From Taudactylus pleione (Eukaryota; Chordata; Amphibia; Anura; Myobatrachidae): 64,000 bases of DNA. The notes under the pieces were generated by a model, which ran no database searches, was not told the DNA's origin, and worked only from the letters and a program-made list of their open reading frames with translations. Every line of letters starts with the position of its first letter. Positions within the stretch are counted from its first letter, which is position 1. The position numbers were made by a program, and so were the translations under genes. Positions 10,129 to 20,707 of this stretch are shown piece by piece. The stretch lies in contig JAUIMM010000200.1 in the NCBI GenBank assembly GCA_031769625.1, positions 52,722,001 to 52,786,000 of the forward strand. The letters are read 5' to 3'.

Positions 10129-11139
10129 GCACAGAAACAGACAAATCCCAGGTGCACAACTCCAAATTATTAATAATGTATATAAATGCAATAAAATTTT
10201 GCAATCAATAGAGGTTTTTATCATAATCATGGCCAAGGTTATGGGCCTACCCTCCATATCCAGGTAACCTCTTTCGGGTAGGTCCCTAACATACTAGGGT
10301 TCAAATCCAGAGCGCAGGAGCCCCCAAAACCGGCCCAGCCAAGCTTCCCCAGGGCACCACCATAGTAAGAAAAGTGCAGTGTAAAGAGATAGTTAGGAGC
10401 AGCTGCAGCTGCATATAAAGAATGAAAATAAAAAAGTGAAGTACATATATATTAATCACACAGTGAAGGGTTAAAATGTGTTATAAAGGAAAATGTGTTA
10501 TAATGCGGTGCCCTGAGACAGATCAACCAACGCAATCTAGGGGGACCCACGCCCCAAAAATGAACCAAAGTTGCACTACAGTATATAACTTGTAGGACTT
10601 ATCTAGAATTGTGCCTAATACAGTGTGCATATACATTACCATACTCCATGCTTTTAGGCACAATTGTAGATAAGTCGTACAAGTTATATACTGTAGTGCA
10701 ACTTTGGTTCATTTTTGGGGTGTGGGTCCCCCTAGATTGCGTTGGTTGATCTGTCTCAGGGCACCGCATTATAACACATTTTCCTTTATAACACATTTTA
10801 ACCGTTCACTGTGTGTTTCATATATATGTACTTCACTTTTTTATTTTCATTCTTTATATGCAGCTGCTCCTAACTATCTCTTTACACTGCACTTTTCTTA
10901 CTATGGTGGTGCCCTGGGGCAGCTTGGCTGGGCCGGTTTTGGGGGCTCCTGCGCTCTGGATTTGAACCCTAGTATGTTAGGGACCTACCCAAAAGATGTT
11001 ACCTGGATATGGTGGGTAGGCCCATAACCTTGGCCATGATTATGCTAAAAACCTCTATTGATTGCAAAATTTTATTGCATTTATATATATTATTAATAAT
11101 TTGGAGTTGTGCACCTGGGATTTGTCTGTTTCTGTGCCT
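10129..11139. repeat. 1 kb near-perfect inverted repeat (foldback)
   Basis: The left arm runs from AGGCACAGAAACAGAC (10129) to about 10618 and the right arm from about 10653 to GTCTGTTTCTGTGCCT (11139), leaving a spacer of about 35 bp. The arms match over about 490 bp with scattered differences and one 6 bp GCAGCT length difference. The structure splits a hAT-borne minisatellite: the array text resumes directly at TATATAGTGC. About 70 bp (10057-10127) next to the left arm has no counterpart on the right. It could be a foldback transposon or an inverted duplication; no coding sequence was seen. Confidence 0.9.
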
Positions 11140-11555
11140 TATATAGTGCTCCCAGTAGCAGTCCCCCCCCATGCAGTGCCCCCAATAATGGTAACCCTTA
11201 TGCAGTGCTCATTAAATAGTGGCCCCAGTTCTAATTCATCCCCTTCCCTATGCAGTACCCACAGTATTACCCTTTATATAGAGCCCCCAGTAGTGGTCCC
11301 CCGATGCAGTGCCCCTAGTAGTAGTCCCCTCCCCTTGTAGTGCCCCTAGTAGTAGTGCTCCCCTTGTAGTGCCCCTAGTAGTAGTCCCCCCTTGTAGTGC
11401 CCCCGTAGTAGCCCCCCGTAGTAGTCCCCCCAGTTGTAATCCCCCCCTTGAAGTGATCCCAGTAGTAATCCCCAGTAGTGGCCCCCCCCCTTGTAGTGCC
11501 CCTAGTAGTAGTCCCCACCCTTGTAGTGCGACCAGTAGTGCCCTCCCCCCAGTAG
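11140..11555. repeat. CCCCTAGTAGTAGT minisatellite, right block
   Basis: Units of about 28 bp of the type TTGTAGTGCCCC-TAGTAGTAGTCC continue the array interrupted by the inverted repeat. Proline/serine-rich frames over this block are artefacts. Confidence 0.85.
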
Positions 11556-12225
11556 ACACATGTAATAAAAAGAAAAAAAAAACACCTGAATCCCCGCTCC
11601 CACCACCGCCATCCGCTCCTCCGTCTGTCCTCCTGGGCCGGCCAGCTCTGCATTATGGGAGAGACGTCATGACGTCTCTCCTATTACCCACTGCCGGAGC
11701 CGGAAGATGGAGCGGCTCCGGCAGTGGGCGCAGCAGCAGTCAATGAGAGTCTGACAGACTCTCATTGGCTGCTAATTAAAACAAACACACAGCTGCTGGC
11801 GCCGGCAGCTGTGTGTTTGTCACTGTGTAGTGCTGACTGACCTCCGTCCGGTCAGCGCTACACGCGCTGTGCAGCTGTGTCACAGAGACACAGACTGCCC
11901 GTGGCCCGCATGGCGCTGCGGCCAGGAGGGCACATGGCACCCTGCCCTCCAGCCCAGCCAGCCTCTGCCCTGCAAGGCTGTCAGCTTAGACAGCTGCTGG
12001 GTACACAGTGGGCGGCGCCTCCGGACACCTTCGGCGCCTGGAGCTTGCGCTCCATTGGAACCGCCCTCCCTACGCCCCGGGTGACAGGAGCTGAGCGCTG
12101 TAGGGGAATGTCACACTGCACTGCAGCACCCAGCTCCTGTCACTGAGGAGGAGCCAGCATTTTGATGCCACCCCCTCCGACGGTAACACCTGGGTGCCGC
12201 CTGCACCCCCATAGCGACGCCACTG

Positions 12226-12343
12226 GAACAGAATTACTTACTGCTCTGCATCACCCGTAGATGCGTATGTATGCACAGTGCGGAAGCACACAAGAAATGC
12301 TCCAGGAATGGACTTGCATTCAACTCTGCACCAGCTTAATTAG
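12226..12343. other. Spacer between two elements
   Basis: A short intergenic spacer. It ends with TAG, the target site of the following element. Confidence 0.5.
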
Positions 12344-13412
12344 GGGCCTGATTCAGCAAGGATCGCAAGTTCAAAAACACACGCACCCAGTCGATTGTTG
12401 CATTCTGCGCAAGCGTATGTGCGACTGTGACCGGGACTGTGATCGCAGTGACTATGCAGACCCATCGCAGAGTGATTGACAGGAAGTACCGTTTGGGGGT
12501 AGTGATAGGGAGTGGGTGTTCAGAGAAACGCAGGCGTGCCAGTGCATTTCAACGCTGTTACAGGGGCGTGCATAAATTAGCCACAGCATCGGCATACGCA
12601 GCATGAGCTCTAGCTGTGTACAGGAAGTTTAGCAATTTTTGGGGAAAGTCTGACCTGCCTTAGGGGGTCATTCAGACCCACTCGCGAGCGGCAGTATGCT
12701 CGCAAGTGGGTCGATGTTCCCCACTGCGCATGCGCACGACGGAGGGAGCTCCGTCGTGCGCATGCGCGAGACCCGGACTGCGACAGCCAAGCTGTCGCTC
12801 CGGGTCTCGCACCAAATGGGGCGTGCTGTCGATGTTGATTGACAGCACGCCCCCTTTGGTGGGCGTGCCGGGGACGTGCCTGCCAGACGGAGGCGTTCCC
12901 ATGGGAACGCCTACCGTCTGAAGCCGGCCCCAGTGACATCACTAGTGATGTCAGTGGGAGTGATTTTGGCTCTGATAGAGCCAAAATCACTCCAGGGCTT
13001 GTGGCAGGGAGACCCTACCGCAGGGTCTCCGTCGCAAGTCCGATGGTCGCGATGGTCAAGACCATCGCGACCATCTTTTTGGACGCTCGTATATGCTGTG
13101 GGTGGTCACCCACAGCTATACGAGCGTCCAGGAGGCCGCTCCATTTTCATGGAGGAGGGCCCTGATTCAGAGCGAGCGCTCTGGTCAGAGCGTCCGGCTC
13201 TGAATCAGGCCCTTAATTGTATGTGAGGCTTAGATGGTACTCCATGGTACCGATGTTTTCGCAGACTTGTAAGGTATTACGGATGTGAGTAAAGGGAAGT
13301 GGGCGTCTTTATGTTGTGTTGCGGCGGCATTGCGATCGCAGTCATTTGCATATTTCGCAGCAGACGCACTTGCTGCCTTGATCGCATCAGCAATCCCTGC
13401 TGAATCAGGCTC
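12344..13412 (+). mobile_element. Harbinger-like element of a third family, split by copy C
   Basis: The ends GGGCCTGATTCAGCA and TGCTGAATCAGGCTC are inverted and flanked by TAG (12341-12343, 13413-13415). Without the insertion at 12663-13212 it is about 516 bp. Its ends resemble those of the hairpin-chain and 599 bp families for about 13 bp and then diverge (GCAAGGATCGCAAG). It contains CGTATGTGCGAC and GCGATCGCAG segments and no usable frame. Confidence 0.82.
12663..13212 (+). mobile_element. Hairpin-chain element, copy C (complete, nested)
   Basis: A 550 bp copy starting GGGGGTCATTCAG and ending CTGAATCAGGCCC, with TTA on both sides (12660-12662, 13213-13215). The hairpin order is that of copy B, but several stems differ in sequence while staying self-complementary: the third stem is CTGCGACAGC/GCTGTCGC and the insertion-like stem is CAGACGG/CCGTCTG. 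It lies inside the element at 12344-13412, so it is the younger insertion. Confidence 0.93.
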
Positions 13413-13415
13413 TAG

Positions 13416-13700
13416 GTCCATTAAAAGTCAATAGAACACATTTTTATCTGAGTGGGTGCAAAGAGATGCAGTTTGCCAGTATGGTAACATTTGTCTAAAC
13501 TGGATAATCATTCAAACATTTGTGACCTACAGTGATAATTGGAACTATGATTGGTGGGATTAATGCAGGTTAAAAGCTAATTTACAGGACAAAACATGAT
13601 ACATATTAATTTCTTACACTGCAAGGGGAAGTATTTCATGTTTTAAGATTGAGAGCAACAACATAGATGACTGTTTACAGTATTGTAATAGATTATAGCC
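13416..13700. other. Intergenic spacer
   Basis: No supported feature. Confidence 0.4.
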
Positions 13701-14030
13701 ATCATGTCGACTTTCAAAATGCCGACACCATGATGTTAACATGGTCAACATTTAAAATGCCGATATGTTGGAAATGTTGACATTTGACATGTTGACATTC
13801 AAAATGTCAACACCGACAAAATCTCAACATGTTTAAAATATCGACATTATGAATGTTGTCAGTCAGGATGTCGACACATGAAGTTAGAGTTAGTCTGCAA
13901 TTACTGTAGGATTAGAGTTAGGCTTAGTCAACATCCTGACTGTCGACATTCATACACTGAACATATTGAACAGGTCGACATTTTGTCGATGTCGACATTA
14001 TGGTGTCAACATAATGATGTCGACATTACA
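13701..14030. mobile_element. MITE built of GTCGACAT-type units
   Basis: The left edge ATCATGTCGAC and right edge ATGATGTCGACAT are inverted. The interior repeats GTCGACATT, TGTCAACA and ATGTTGACATT many times in both orientations and includes a GTTAGAGTTAG segment. Related GGTCGAC units occur in the element at 20044-21685. The ends are imprecise and no target duplication was identified. Confidence 0.6.
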
Positions 14031-14894
14031 TACTGTACCCACTGTAACAGAGCGGGCTACACAATGTAACTTTTGCTTTGTTATTTACAGTTTTTTTGTA
14101 AATTATTTTTATTCTCAGCAAATACAATAAAACAAGTTTATGATCCTCATTCCATTTACTATGACGCACGTCTGTCATATTCAGTGTACGTGTTCCTTTT
14201 TCCAGCATACATTTACATGATCATTATTGTTTTTCTACTCAATTGGGATTTCCTACAGTGGCTGGTGCTTTGCTAACAGGGTTATCCCATCTACAGACAA
14301 GTCATTCTAATGCTGAGACACAAGGCAGACAGTACAGCAGCATGACACAGCATACCTGACATTTATGTGTACAAGCAGATTGACCTTTTTGATAGAAGTC
14401 AGGTGCATGTTTTGATTAATGCCATTTGTTTTCACCAGAGTGTAAAGCTATACGTTTTATTACCATCTGACAAAGTATTAAATCACATGTCAGTCACCTT
14501 TGAGAATTGGGAGATTTCATAGCATTCTTTCTTGAATCATTTTCACAAAGTGCGCTATCAGGTTCCCCCTCTGGGCCATTTACCACAGCAGGCAACGCTA
14601 GGAGGACGTCAGCTGCACGAGGTGTGTAATACAAATTAGAAGGGAATTAGAGAGGATTTTAAGAGTAAGACTCTACTTATGTAATTTAATAGTCTGGATT
14701 TTGTCGAATACATTAAACTGTCTATTTCACTCTTGTCAGTCACAATCTATGAATTATTAATTTTCTGTCTAACATATCTATTATATACACATATTTACTA
14801 CATTATAATAAAACTAGCTGGGATTCCCGGGTTGAAGACTGGACCCTAATGTACATCTGCAGCCTTTATACGTTTACATTGTCCTCTCTTATAA
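14031..14894. other. Intergenic sequence, nothing recognised
   Basis: AT-rich. No supported gene, RNA or paired repeat termini. Confidence 0.5.
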
Positions 14895-15752
14895 CCCCAT
14901 TCCATAGATCCTGAAAAGGACCCCACTGCCACGGATGCAAGGGGTGTGGCTGCTATGGTGCCCAAGCTGCCTCTGTGGCCCGCCGCTCTCCCTGCACCCA
15001 GTCACGCACACAAGATGGGTCGGTCCGGTCAGGGCCGACAAGGGGGGCCTGGGTGTCAGCAATGTTGATTTGATGCCGGCCCGCCAGCTAATTAGAGCTG
15101 ATGCACTGGCAGGTAGACAGAGAGATACAGCGCCCCTGCGTCGTGAGGCGATCAGAGCTTGCAGGCCAGCAGCCAATCAGCACTGTGGCTCCTGATTGGC
15201 TGACGATCAGTAAGCTCCGATTGGCTTGTGACTGGCGCCAGATTCAAATTGCACCAGCGCTGTCGGTCTCTGCCTGCTGGTGTGACAGCTGTAATTAGCT
15301 AGTGGTCAAGCACCAAATCTACACCTGCTGGCTGCTGATGGCACACAGGGGGAGGTGAGAGGCTGTTGGAGGGATACAGGGAGGTGAGTTGCTGGGTGAG
15401 GGCATAATGTGTAAGGGGCATTACTGTGTGGAATAATGGGTAAGGGGCATTAGTATTGTGTGGAATGATGTGTTATATGGGGCACTACTACTATGTGGCA
15501 TAATCTGTAAAGGGCATTACTGTGTGGTATAATGTGTAAGGGGCATTACTGTGTAGTGTAAGAGGCATTACTGGGTGGCATAATGTATAAGGGGCACTAC
15601 TACTGCGTGGCATAATGTGTTTAAATGGTACTACTGTGTGGCATAACCTGAATGGGCTATGTGTGGAGGCAAATGTATGTGGTTTTTTTTTACCTTTGGC
15701 AGGGTCCTTTTAAGATTTTGCTATGTGGCCCACAAAGTTCTAGTTACATCCT
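14895..15752. mobile_element. Probable non-autonomous hAT element with minisatellite
   Basis: Segments near the two edges are inverted: ATCCTGAAAAGGACCC at about 14909 and GGGTCCTTTTAAGAT at about 15703. The right edge runs through GGCCCACAAAGTTCTAG to about 15752. The interior includes an AGCCAATCAG...CTGATTGGCT stem (15171-15201) and a minisatellite at 15395-15650. The outer left end is degraded, so boundaries and the hAT assignment are tentative. Confidence 0.5.
15395..15650. repeat. Minisatellite of TGTGTGGCATAATG units
   Basis: Imperfect units of about 29-36 bp combine TGTGTGGCATAATG, TGTAAGGGGCATTAC and TACTACTG. It lies within the element at 14895-15752. Confidence 0.85.
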
Positions 15753-15785
15753 TGCATGCAAACACAGAGGGCTGACTAATATATA

Positions 15786-16006
15786 CAGTCAGGTGCATAA
15801 ATATTGGGACATTGACAGAATTTTCATATTTTGGCCTCTATTCACCACCACAATGGCTTTGAAATGAAATAAACAAGACGTATTTTAACTGCAGACTTTC
15901 AGATTTCATTTGAGGGTAATTACATCCAAATCAGATGAACGGTGTAGGAATTACAACAGTTTCTATATGTGCCTCCCACTTTTTAAGGGGCCAAAAGTAA
16001 TGGGAC
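15786..16006 (+). repeat. Tc1 left terminal inverted repeat
   Basis: A 221 bp repeat. Its outer end is CAGTCAGGTGCATAAATA and its inner end CCAAAAGTAATGGGAC. Transposase binding sites of long-TIR Tc1 elements are expected near both ends of each repeat. Confidence 0.93.
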
Positions 16007-16144
16007 TATCAACTCAAAAGCTATTTCATGGACAGGTGTGGGCTATTCCCTCGTTATTTCATTATCAATTAAGCAGGTAAAAGGTCTGGAGTTGATTCTA
16101 GGTGTGACATTTGCATTTGGAATCAGTTGCTATCGACTCTCAAT

Positions 16145-17197
16145 ATAAGATCCAAAGAGCTGTCACTATCAGTGAAGCAAGCCATCATTAGGCTGAGAAA
16201 TCAAAACAAACCCATCAAAGAGATAGCAAAAACATTAGGTGTGGCCATATCAACTGTTTGGAACATTCTTAAAAAGAAAGAATGCACCGGAGAGCTCAGC
16301 AACACCAAAAGACCCGGAAGACCACGGAAAACAACTGTGGTGGATGACAGAAGAATTATTTCCCTGGTGAAGAAAAACCCCTTCACAACAGTTGGCCAAA
16401 TCAAGAACACTCTCCAGGAGGTAGGTGTATATGTGTCAAAGTCAACAATCAAGAGAAGACTTCACAAGAGTGAATATAGAGGGTTCACCACAAGATGTAA
16501 ACCATTGGTGAGCCTCAAAAACAGGAAGACCAGATTAGAGTTTGCCAAACAACATCTAAAAAAGCCATTACAGTTCTGGAACAACATCCTATGGACAGAT
16601 GAGACAAAGATCAACTTGTACCAGAGTGATGGGAAGAGAAGAGTATGGAGAAGGAAAGGAACTGCTCATGATCCAAAACATATCACCTCATCAGTGAAGC
16701 ATGCTGGTGGTAGTGCCATGGCGTGGGCATGTATGGCTGCCAATGGAACTGGTTCAATTGTATTTATTGATGATGTGACTGCTGACAAAAACAGCAGAAT
16801 GAATTTTGAAGTGTTTCGGGCAATATTATATGCTCATATTCAGTCAAATGCTTCAGAACTCATTGGACGGCGCTTCACAGTGCAGATGGACAATGACCCG
16901 AAGCATACTGTAAAAGCAACCAAAGAGTTTTTTAAGGCTAAAAAGTGGAATGTTATGCAATGGCCAAGTCAATCCCCTGACCTGAATCCTATTGAGCATG
17001 CATTTTACTTGATGAATACAAAACTGAAGGGAAAATGCCCCAAGAACAAGCAGGAACTGAAGACATTTGCAGTAGAGGCCTTGCAGAGCATCACCAGGGA
17101 TGAAACCCAGCGTCTGGTGATGTCTATGCGTTCTAGACTTCAGGCTGTAATTGCCTGCAAAAGGATTTGCAACAAATTATTAAAAAGTGAAAGTTAG
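16145..17197 (+). pseudogene. Tc1 transposase, complete frame without an ATG start
   Basis: The frame is open from 16127 to the TAG at 17195-17197 (about 350 residues, normal for Tc1). The N-terminal paired-like helix-turn-helix is seen as KQAIIRLRNQNKPIKEIAKT and STVWNIL, followed by the hinge motif KRPGRPRKT. The DD34E core is complete: D in WTDETKINLY, D in VQMDNDPKHT, and E in SPDLNPIEHAF with 34 residues between the last two. The first ATG in this frame is only at about residue 198. The expected start position reads ATA AGA TCC (16145-16153), which suggests the start ATG mutated to ATA. No stops or frameshifts are present. Non-ATG initiation cannot be excluded. Confidence 0.9.
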
Positions 17198-17216
17198 ATT
17201 TAGGATTGTTTATTTT

Positions 17217-17437
17217 GTCCCATTACTTTTGGCCCCTTAAAAAGTGGGAGGCACATATAGAAACCGTTGTAATTCCTACATCGTTCACCTGATTTGGATG
17301 TAATTACCCTCAAATTAAATCTGAAAGTCTGCAGTTAAAGCACATCTTGCTTGTTTCATTTCAAATCCATTGTGGTGGTGAATAGAGGCCAAAATATGAA
17401 AATTCTGTCAATGTCCCAATATTTATGCACCTGACTG
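17217..17437 (-). repeat. Tc1 right terminal inverted repeat
   Basis: The 221 bp inverse of 15786-16006, starting GTCCCATTACTTTTGG and ending in CACCTGACTG next to the TA target. Confidence 0.93.
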
Positions 17438-17630
17438 TATATGGTCATTTTAAAAAGTACTAACTTTGGATTTAATATGAACTTGCATGAGTCATACAGT
17501 TCAACATTTGCTCAGACTGTGAGTTTAAAAGGACACTTTTGTAGCTTTCACACAGGTTTTTGGCATAATACCAATTTCCACTGGAGCCGAACCTGTGTAA
17601 TCTAATAGTGTTCCCATTTTTGTGGATTGT

Positions 17631-18481
17631 GGGACTGATTCAGAGATGCACGCTCATGTGATCGCAGGTGCAAAAATCTGATAATGTTAGCAAAGATCAC
17701 ATGGGCATAAAGACGCCCACTGCTGCCTTCTTACCTGCGTGTGACGACACATATCTGCGCAAATATCGGTAACATTGAAGCACATCGGGGGCCATCTTAT
17801 CCTTGCGGCAGGTCTGACCTGCTGCAGTCTTGGGTGCTCTGTTCTGACACACAGAGCTGTGTATGCAATAGCAGTGGCTAATTTATGCACGCCCATGCAT
17901 AAAGGACAAATAAACAGACACACTTTCTCGCTTATTATATACAGTAGATGTACATTTCCTAATGTATGAATGATATAGTAGATGTGAATTACACAAGCAG
18001 TATTTATTTACTGCCTGATCCTGAGCTGGACACAAATCCTAAAGCACATGCTTCCCGCGATTGTCAGCAGACCGCCCATGTGCCATAAGAAGCAATGGCA
18101 GACTGCGCATGAGCTGAGCGATGCATATGCGCCATCACAGAGGATTTGAGAGCACACGGTTCACTCAGTGCATGCCCGGATTGCTCTGTCTGTGAAATGG
18201 GCTTTTCTGGACGATATTGTGCAGGCACACGGAAAATATAAGTCTCATGCGTGTGTACACAGAAGGGATGCTTTCTTCAGACCTTTTGCACCCAGCCTGG
18301 GGTGGGTGTATGTGCTAGTAATAATGATGAGAGTTTCAGCTGTGACTGGGGAAACAGTGGGCGGAGTGATACGTATGGCGATGGATTTGTAGACAGATGG
18401 ATACACGCATTAGCATAAGGTAGGAAGTCTGGCAGCTGTGGTCGTCTGAATATGTCGGCACTTTACATCCGAATCAGACTC
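17631..18481. mobile_element. Possible Harbinger-like element
   Basis: The left edge GGGACTGATTCAGAG and right edge CGAATCAGACTC are inverted over about 11 bp and resemble the ends of the other Harbinger-like families. Internal GTGATCGCAGG and GCGCATGAGC segments recall the 12344-13412 element. No matching 3 bp duplication was found, so this is tentative. Confidence 0.4.
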
Positions 18482-18484
18482 TTC

Positions 18485-18836
18485 TGGTGCGTACACACTA
18501 GACGATATGCTCCCTGAGCGATATCGTCTAGTGTTTTCCCGGCAGGGTGTGCTCAATGTCGTTCATGACATTGAGCACACCCGCTGAACGATATCATTAA
18601 CGATATCGTTCAGCGTCGGGCTCTCTTCCCCATTCCATAACATGCAGCAACCTGACGACATCGTCAGGTTGGCCTGCATGTTAACCCGATGAATGATGAT
18701 GACGAACGACCCGCGGGAACACGCGTCGTCGTTATCGTTCATCGTTTTTGTGTTAAAAATGGAAGATAAAGTGGACGACTGAACGATAACGATATCGTTC
18801 AGTCGTCCACTTTAATCGCCCAGTGTGTACGCACCA
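18485..18836. mobile_element. MITE built of six successive hairpins
   Basis: The ends TGGTGCGTACACACTAG and CAGTGTGTACGCACCA are inverted. Between them lie consecutive hairpins at 18496-18533 (CTAGACGATAT stem), 18545-18582 (GTGTGCTCAATGTC), 18582-18615 (CGCTGAACGATATC), 18641-18680 (CAACCTGACGA), about 18683-18746 (ATGA...CGAACGA) and about 18770-18815 (AAAGTGGACGACTGAACG). Its right flank is TTAG and its left flank CTTC, so the target duplication is unclear. It has no coding capacity. Confidence 0.85.
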
Positions 18837-20043
18837 TTAGGGGTTGAATTGTTCACAACCGCATCCATGTCTTTTGCTGCTCGTACGTCTGCAACTTTAT
18901 GCAACTACTGCCACAAGGCCCTTCCCTGGTGTACATCTGTGCAAGGCCTGAGACACTCACTGTTAGCGTCTGTTGACGATGAAATACAGATCGGTGTTTC
19001 TTTAGACGCGCCATTGACACTAGCACCAGCCCTATAGCAGGGGCAGTTCCTACGACAGAGAATGGCTCCTATGTGAGTGGTTGGTCATCTCTTATGCAGC
19101 TGCATTCACTGACATCCCCGCAGCACTCCCATAATGCACCCATAAGATTTACCATCTCTGTGTGTGCGCTAAGCCACCTTCCTGTCACTGGCCAATCATG
19201 CCCAGTACATGGTCAATTTATTTCTGTGTGCGTGGGTCTGAAATTGCAGCTCTGTATGAACACATGGGATGCATGCATGGTGCAACTTCGGTTCATGCGC
19301 AGTGGGAACAAATCACTCACTATGTCTTACACCGGCAGTGCGTGCGACTCTGCACCATGTGCATTATTTGTGTCATTTGTTCAGTAGTGCTCTGCAGCAG
19401 AATCTTTATTCTGTGTGCTCAGTATTATCAGGTCACGGAGCATACCCTGGACATCATTGTAAAAAACGGCAAAAAAAAACAAGTGCATTATAAATATTAT
19501 TGTTCCTCATTTACAATGTGGCACCAATTTAAGTGAACAACACAAGTTATATTTTGATGTTTCAGTTAATCACTCAATTTGCACAATATTCTCGTCTGTT
19601 TCTGCACAAGTAAATACACTGCCTCACATACTGTACACAGCTTACTGTTACATTGCAAACACATTGAAAAACGTATCCTCTATTTTGGCAAATCTGTGTT
19701 TGACATGTTATTTAAGACAGGTGCAGTTGTGGCATGATAAGCAGAATAACATTACAAAACAGGAAGAAACAGCCTGGAGATTGTGTGATTTTCTGCTGTC
19801 ATAGCTTAGGGCACTGGCTCAGCACCTTGTGTGCTTTGGGATCATAAAATATACAGTGCTGACTGGAAGCTGTTCCACAGCCAGTCATTCATCTGCATGC
19901 CACTACTGAGAGCAAAGGGAACAGATGTACCTCATATCTCTGTGTGCCTTACATTGATTAAAGCTTATTTACAAACAAGAAAATGGGGACCCGCACTGCA
20001 ACTACCATATTGTGCTGTCATTGGGTGTGGATTGAAAATTCTA
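18837..20043. other. Intergenic sequence, no supported gene
   Basis: Frames over 19073-19536 overlap on the + strand in different phases, lack any recognisable domain and look random. CpG-bearing stretches near 18890-19040 could be degraded transposon. No paired termini were found. Confidence 0.45.
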
Positions 20044-20154
20044 CAGTAAAAAGGTAGAAAATGTTTAGATAGACACCAGATGTTAGACAGACAATAGGTC
20101 GAAATAGACAAAAGGTCGACACACTAGAGGTCAACATGTGCAAATAGTCAAAAG

Positions 20155-20245
20155 TAGGGATGTGCAGGCTCGGTTCTACTCGGTTCCGTTCGGTTCTTTT
20201 TACCGAATCTTATTGGCTATCCAAAACTGAGCCTGCACATCCCTA
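20155..20245. mobile_element. 91 bp hAT MITE with perfect duplication
   Basis: The ends TAGGGATGTGCAGGCTC and GAGCCTGCACATCCCTA are inverted and flanked by GTCAAAAG (20147-20154 and 20246-20253). It consists of little more than two ends joined and matches the ends of the 2.1 kb hAT element at 4838-6985. Confidence 0.93.
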
Positions 20246-20309
20246 GTCAAAAGGTTGACACAAACATGGTTGGCGCAAAAATGGTCGATGCATTTTTTTT
20301 GTTTGTTTT

Positions 20310-20550
20310 CTAACCCTAATCTTCACCCTAACCCTAACCCTCCCCTTGGTGCCTAACCCTCCCTCCTGGTGCCTGACCCTAACCGTCGGGGTAGGTGCCT
20401 GACCCTAACCATTCCTTCTAGTGCTTAACCCTAACCATCCAGTAAGTGCCTAACCCTCCCTACTGGTGCCTAACCCTAACCATCATGGTAAGTGCCTAAC
20501 CCTAACCGTCGGGGTAAGTGCCTAACCCACCGGTAAGTGCCTAACCCTAA
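20310..20550. repeat. Telomere-like minisatellite (GTGCCTAACCCTAACC)
   Basis: Units of about 24-30 bp combine CCTAACCCTAACC with GGTAAGTG or TCCTGGTG. Each unit carries only one or two CCCTAA-like words, so this is a transposon-internal minisatellite rather than an interstitial telomere. Confidence 0.85.
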
Positions 20551-20707
20551 AAAAATATAAAAAACATGTCAGCCATTTTTGGTATCGACACTTTATTCAT
20601 GTTGACCATTCGTACCTCTCAATCTTCTTACACTTTGACCTTTATAGCGTCAACCTTTTGTCCCTGTCGACCTTTTGTCCTTGTCGACCAATTGTCTGTC
20701 TAACACC

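Larger units (their letters stand above)
9514..12225. mobile_element. Non-autonomous hAT element with minisatellite and foldback insertion
   Basis: The left end CAGAGGCGTCACTGG and right end ATAGCGACGCCACTG are inverted. The flanks GAATAGAA (9506-9513) and GAACAGAA (12226-12233) match at 7 of 8 positions. Inside are CCCCAGTAGT-type minisatellite arrays on both sides of a 1 kb inverted repeat, then a palindrome GAGAGACGTCATGACGTCTCTC near 11660-11682 and a GC-rich 3' portion. The element at 25797-27008 shares the minisatellite motif and the palindrome in the opposite order and belongs to a related family. Confidence 0.82.
15786..17437 (+). mobile_element. Full-length Tc1/mariner-family transposon
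   Basis: The 1652 bp element starts CAGTCAGGTGCATAAATA, ends with its inverse, and is flanked by TA on both sides (15784-15785, 17438-17439). The terminal inverted repeats are 221 bp each (15786-16006, 17217-17437) with about ten differences by my reading, so the copy is fairly young. A single transposase frame fills the space between them. Length, TA target and the DD34E core place it in the Tc1 branch. Related elements are widespread in fish, frogs and lampreys, but I cannot name the subfamily from sequence alone. Confidence 0.96.

Noticed and set aside
20310..20550. Interstitial telomere array
   Set aside because: CCCTAA-like words are embedded in longer units with GGTAAGTG and lie inside a transposon with paired ends.
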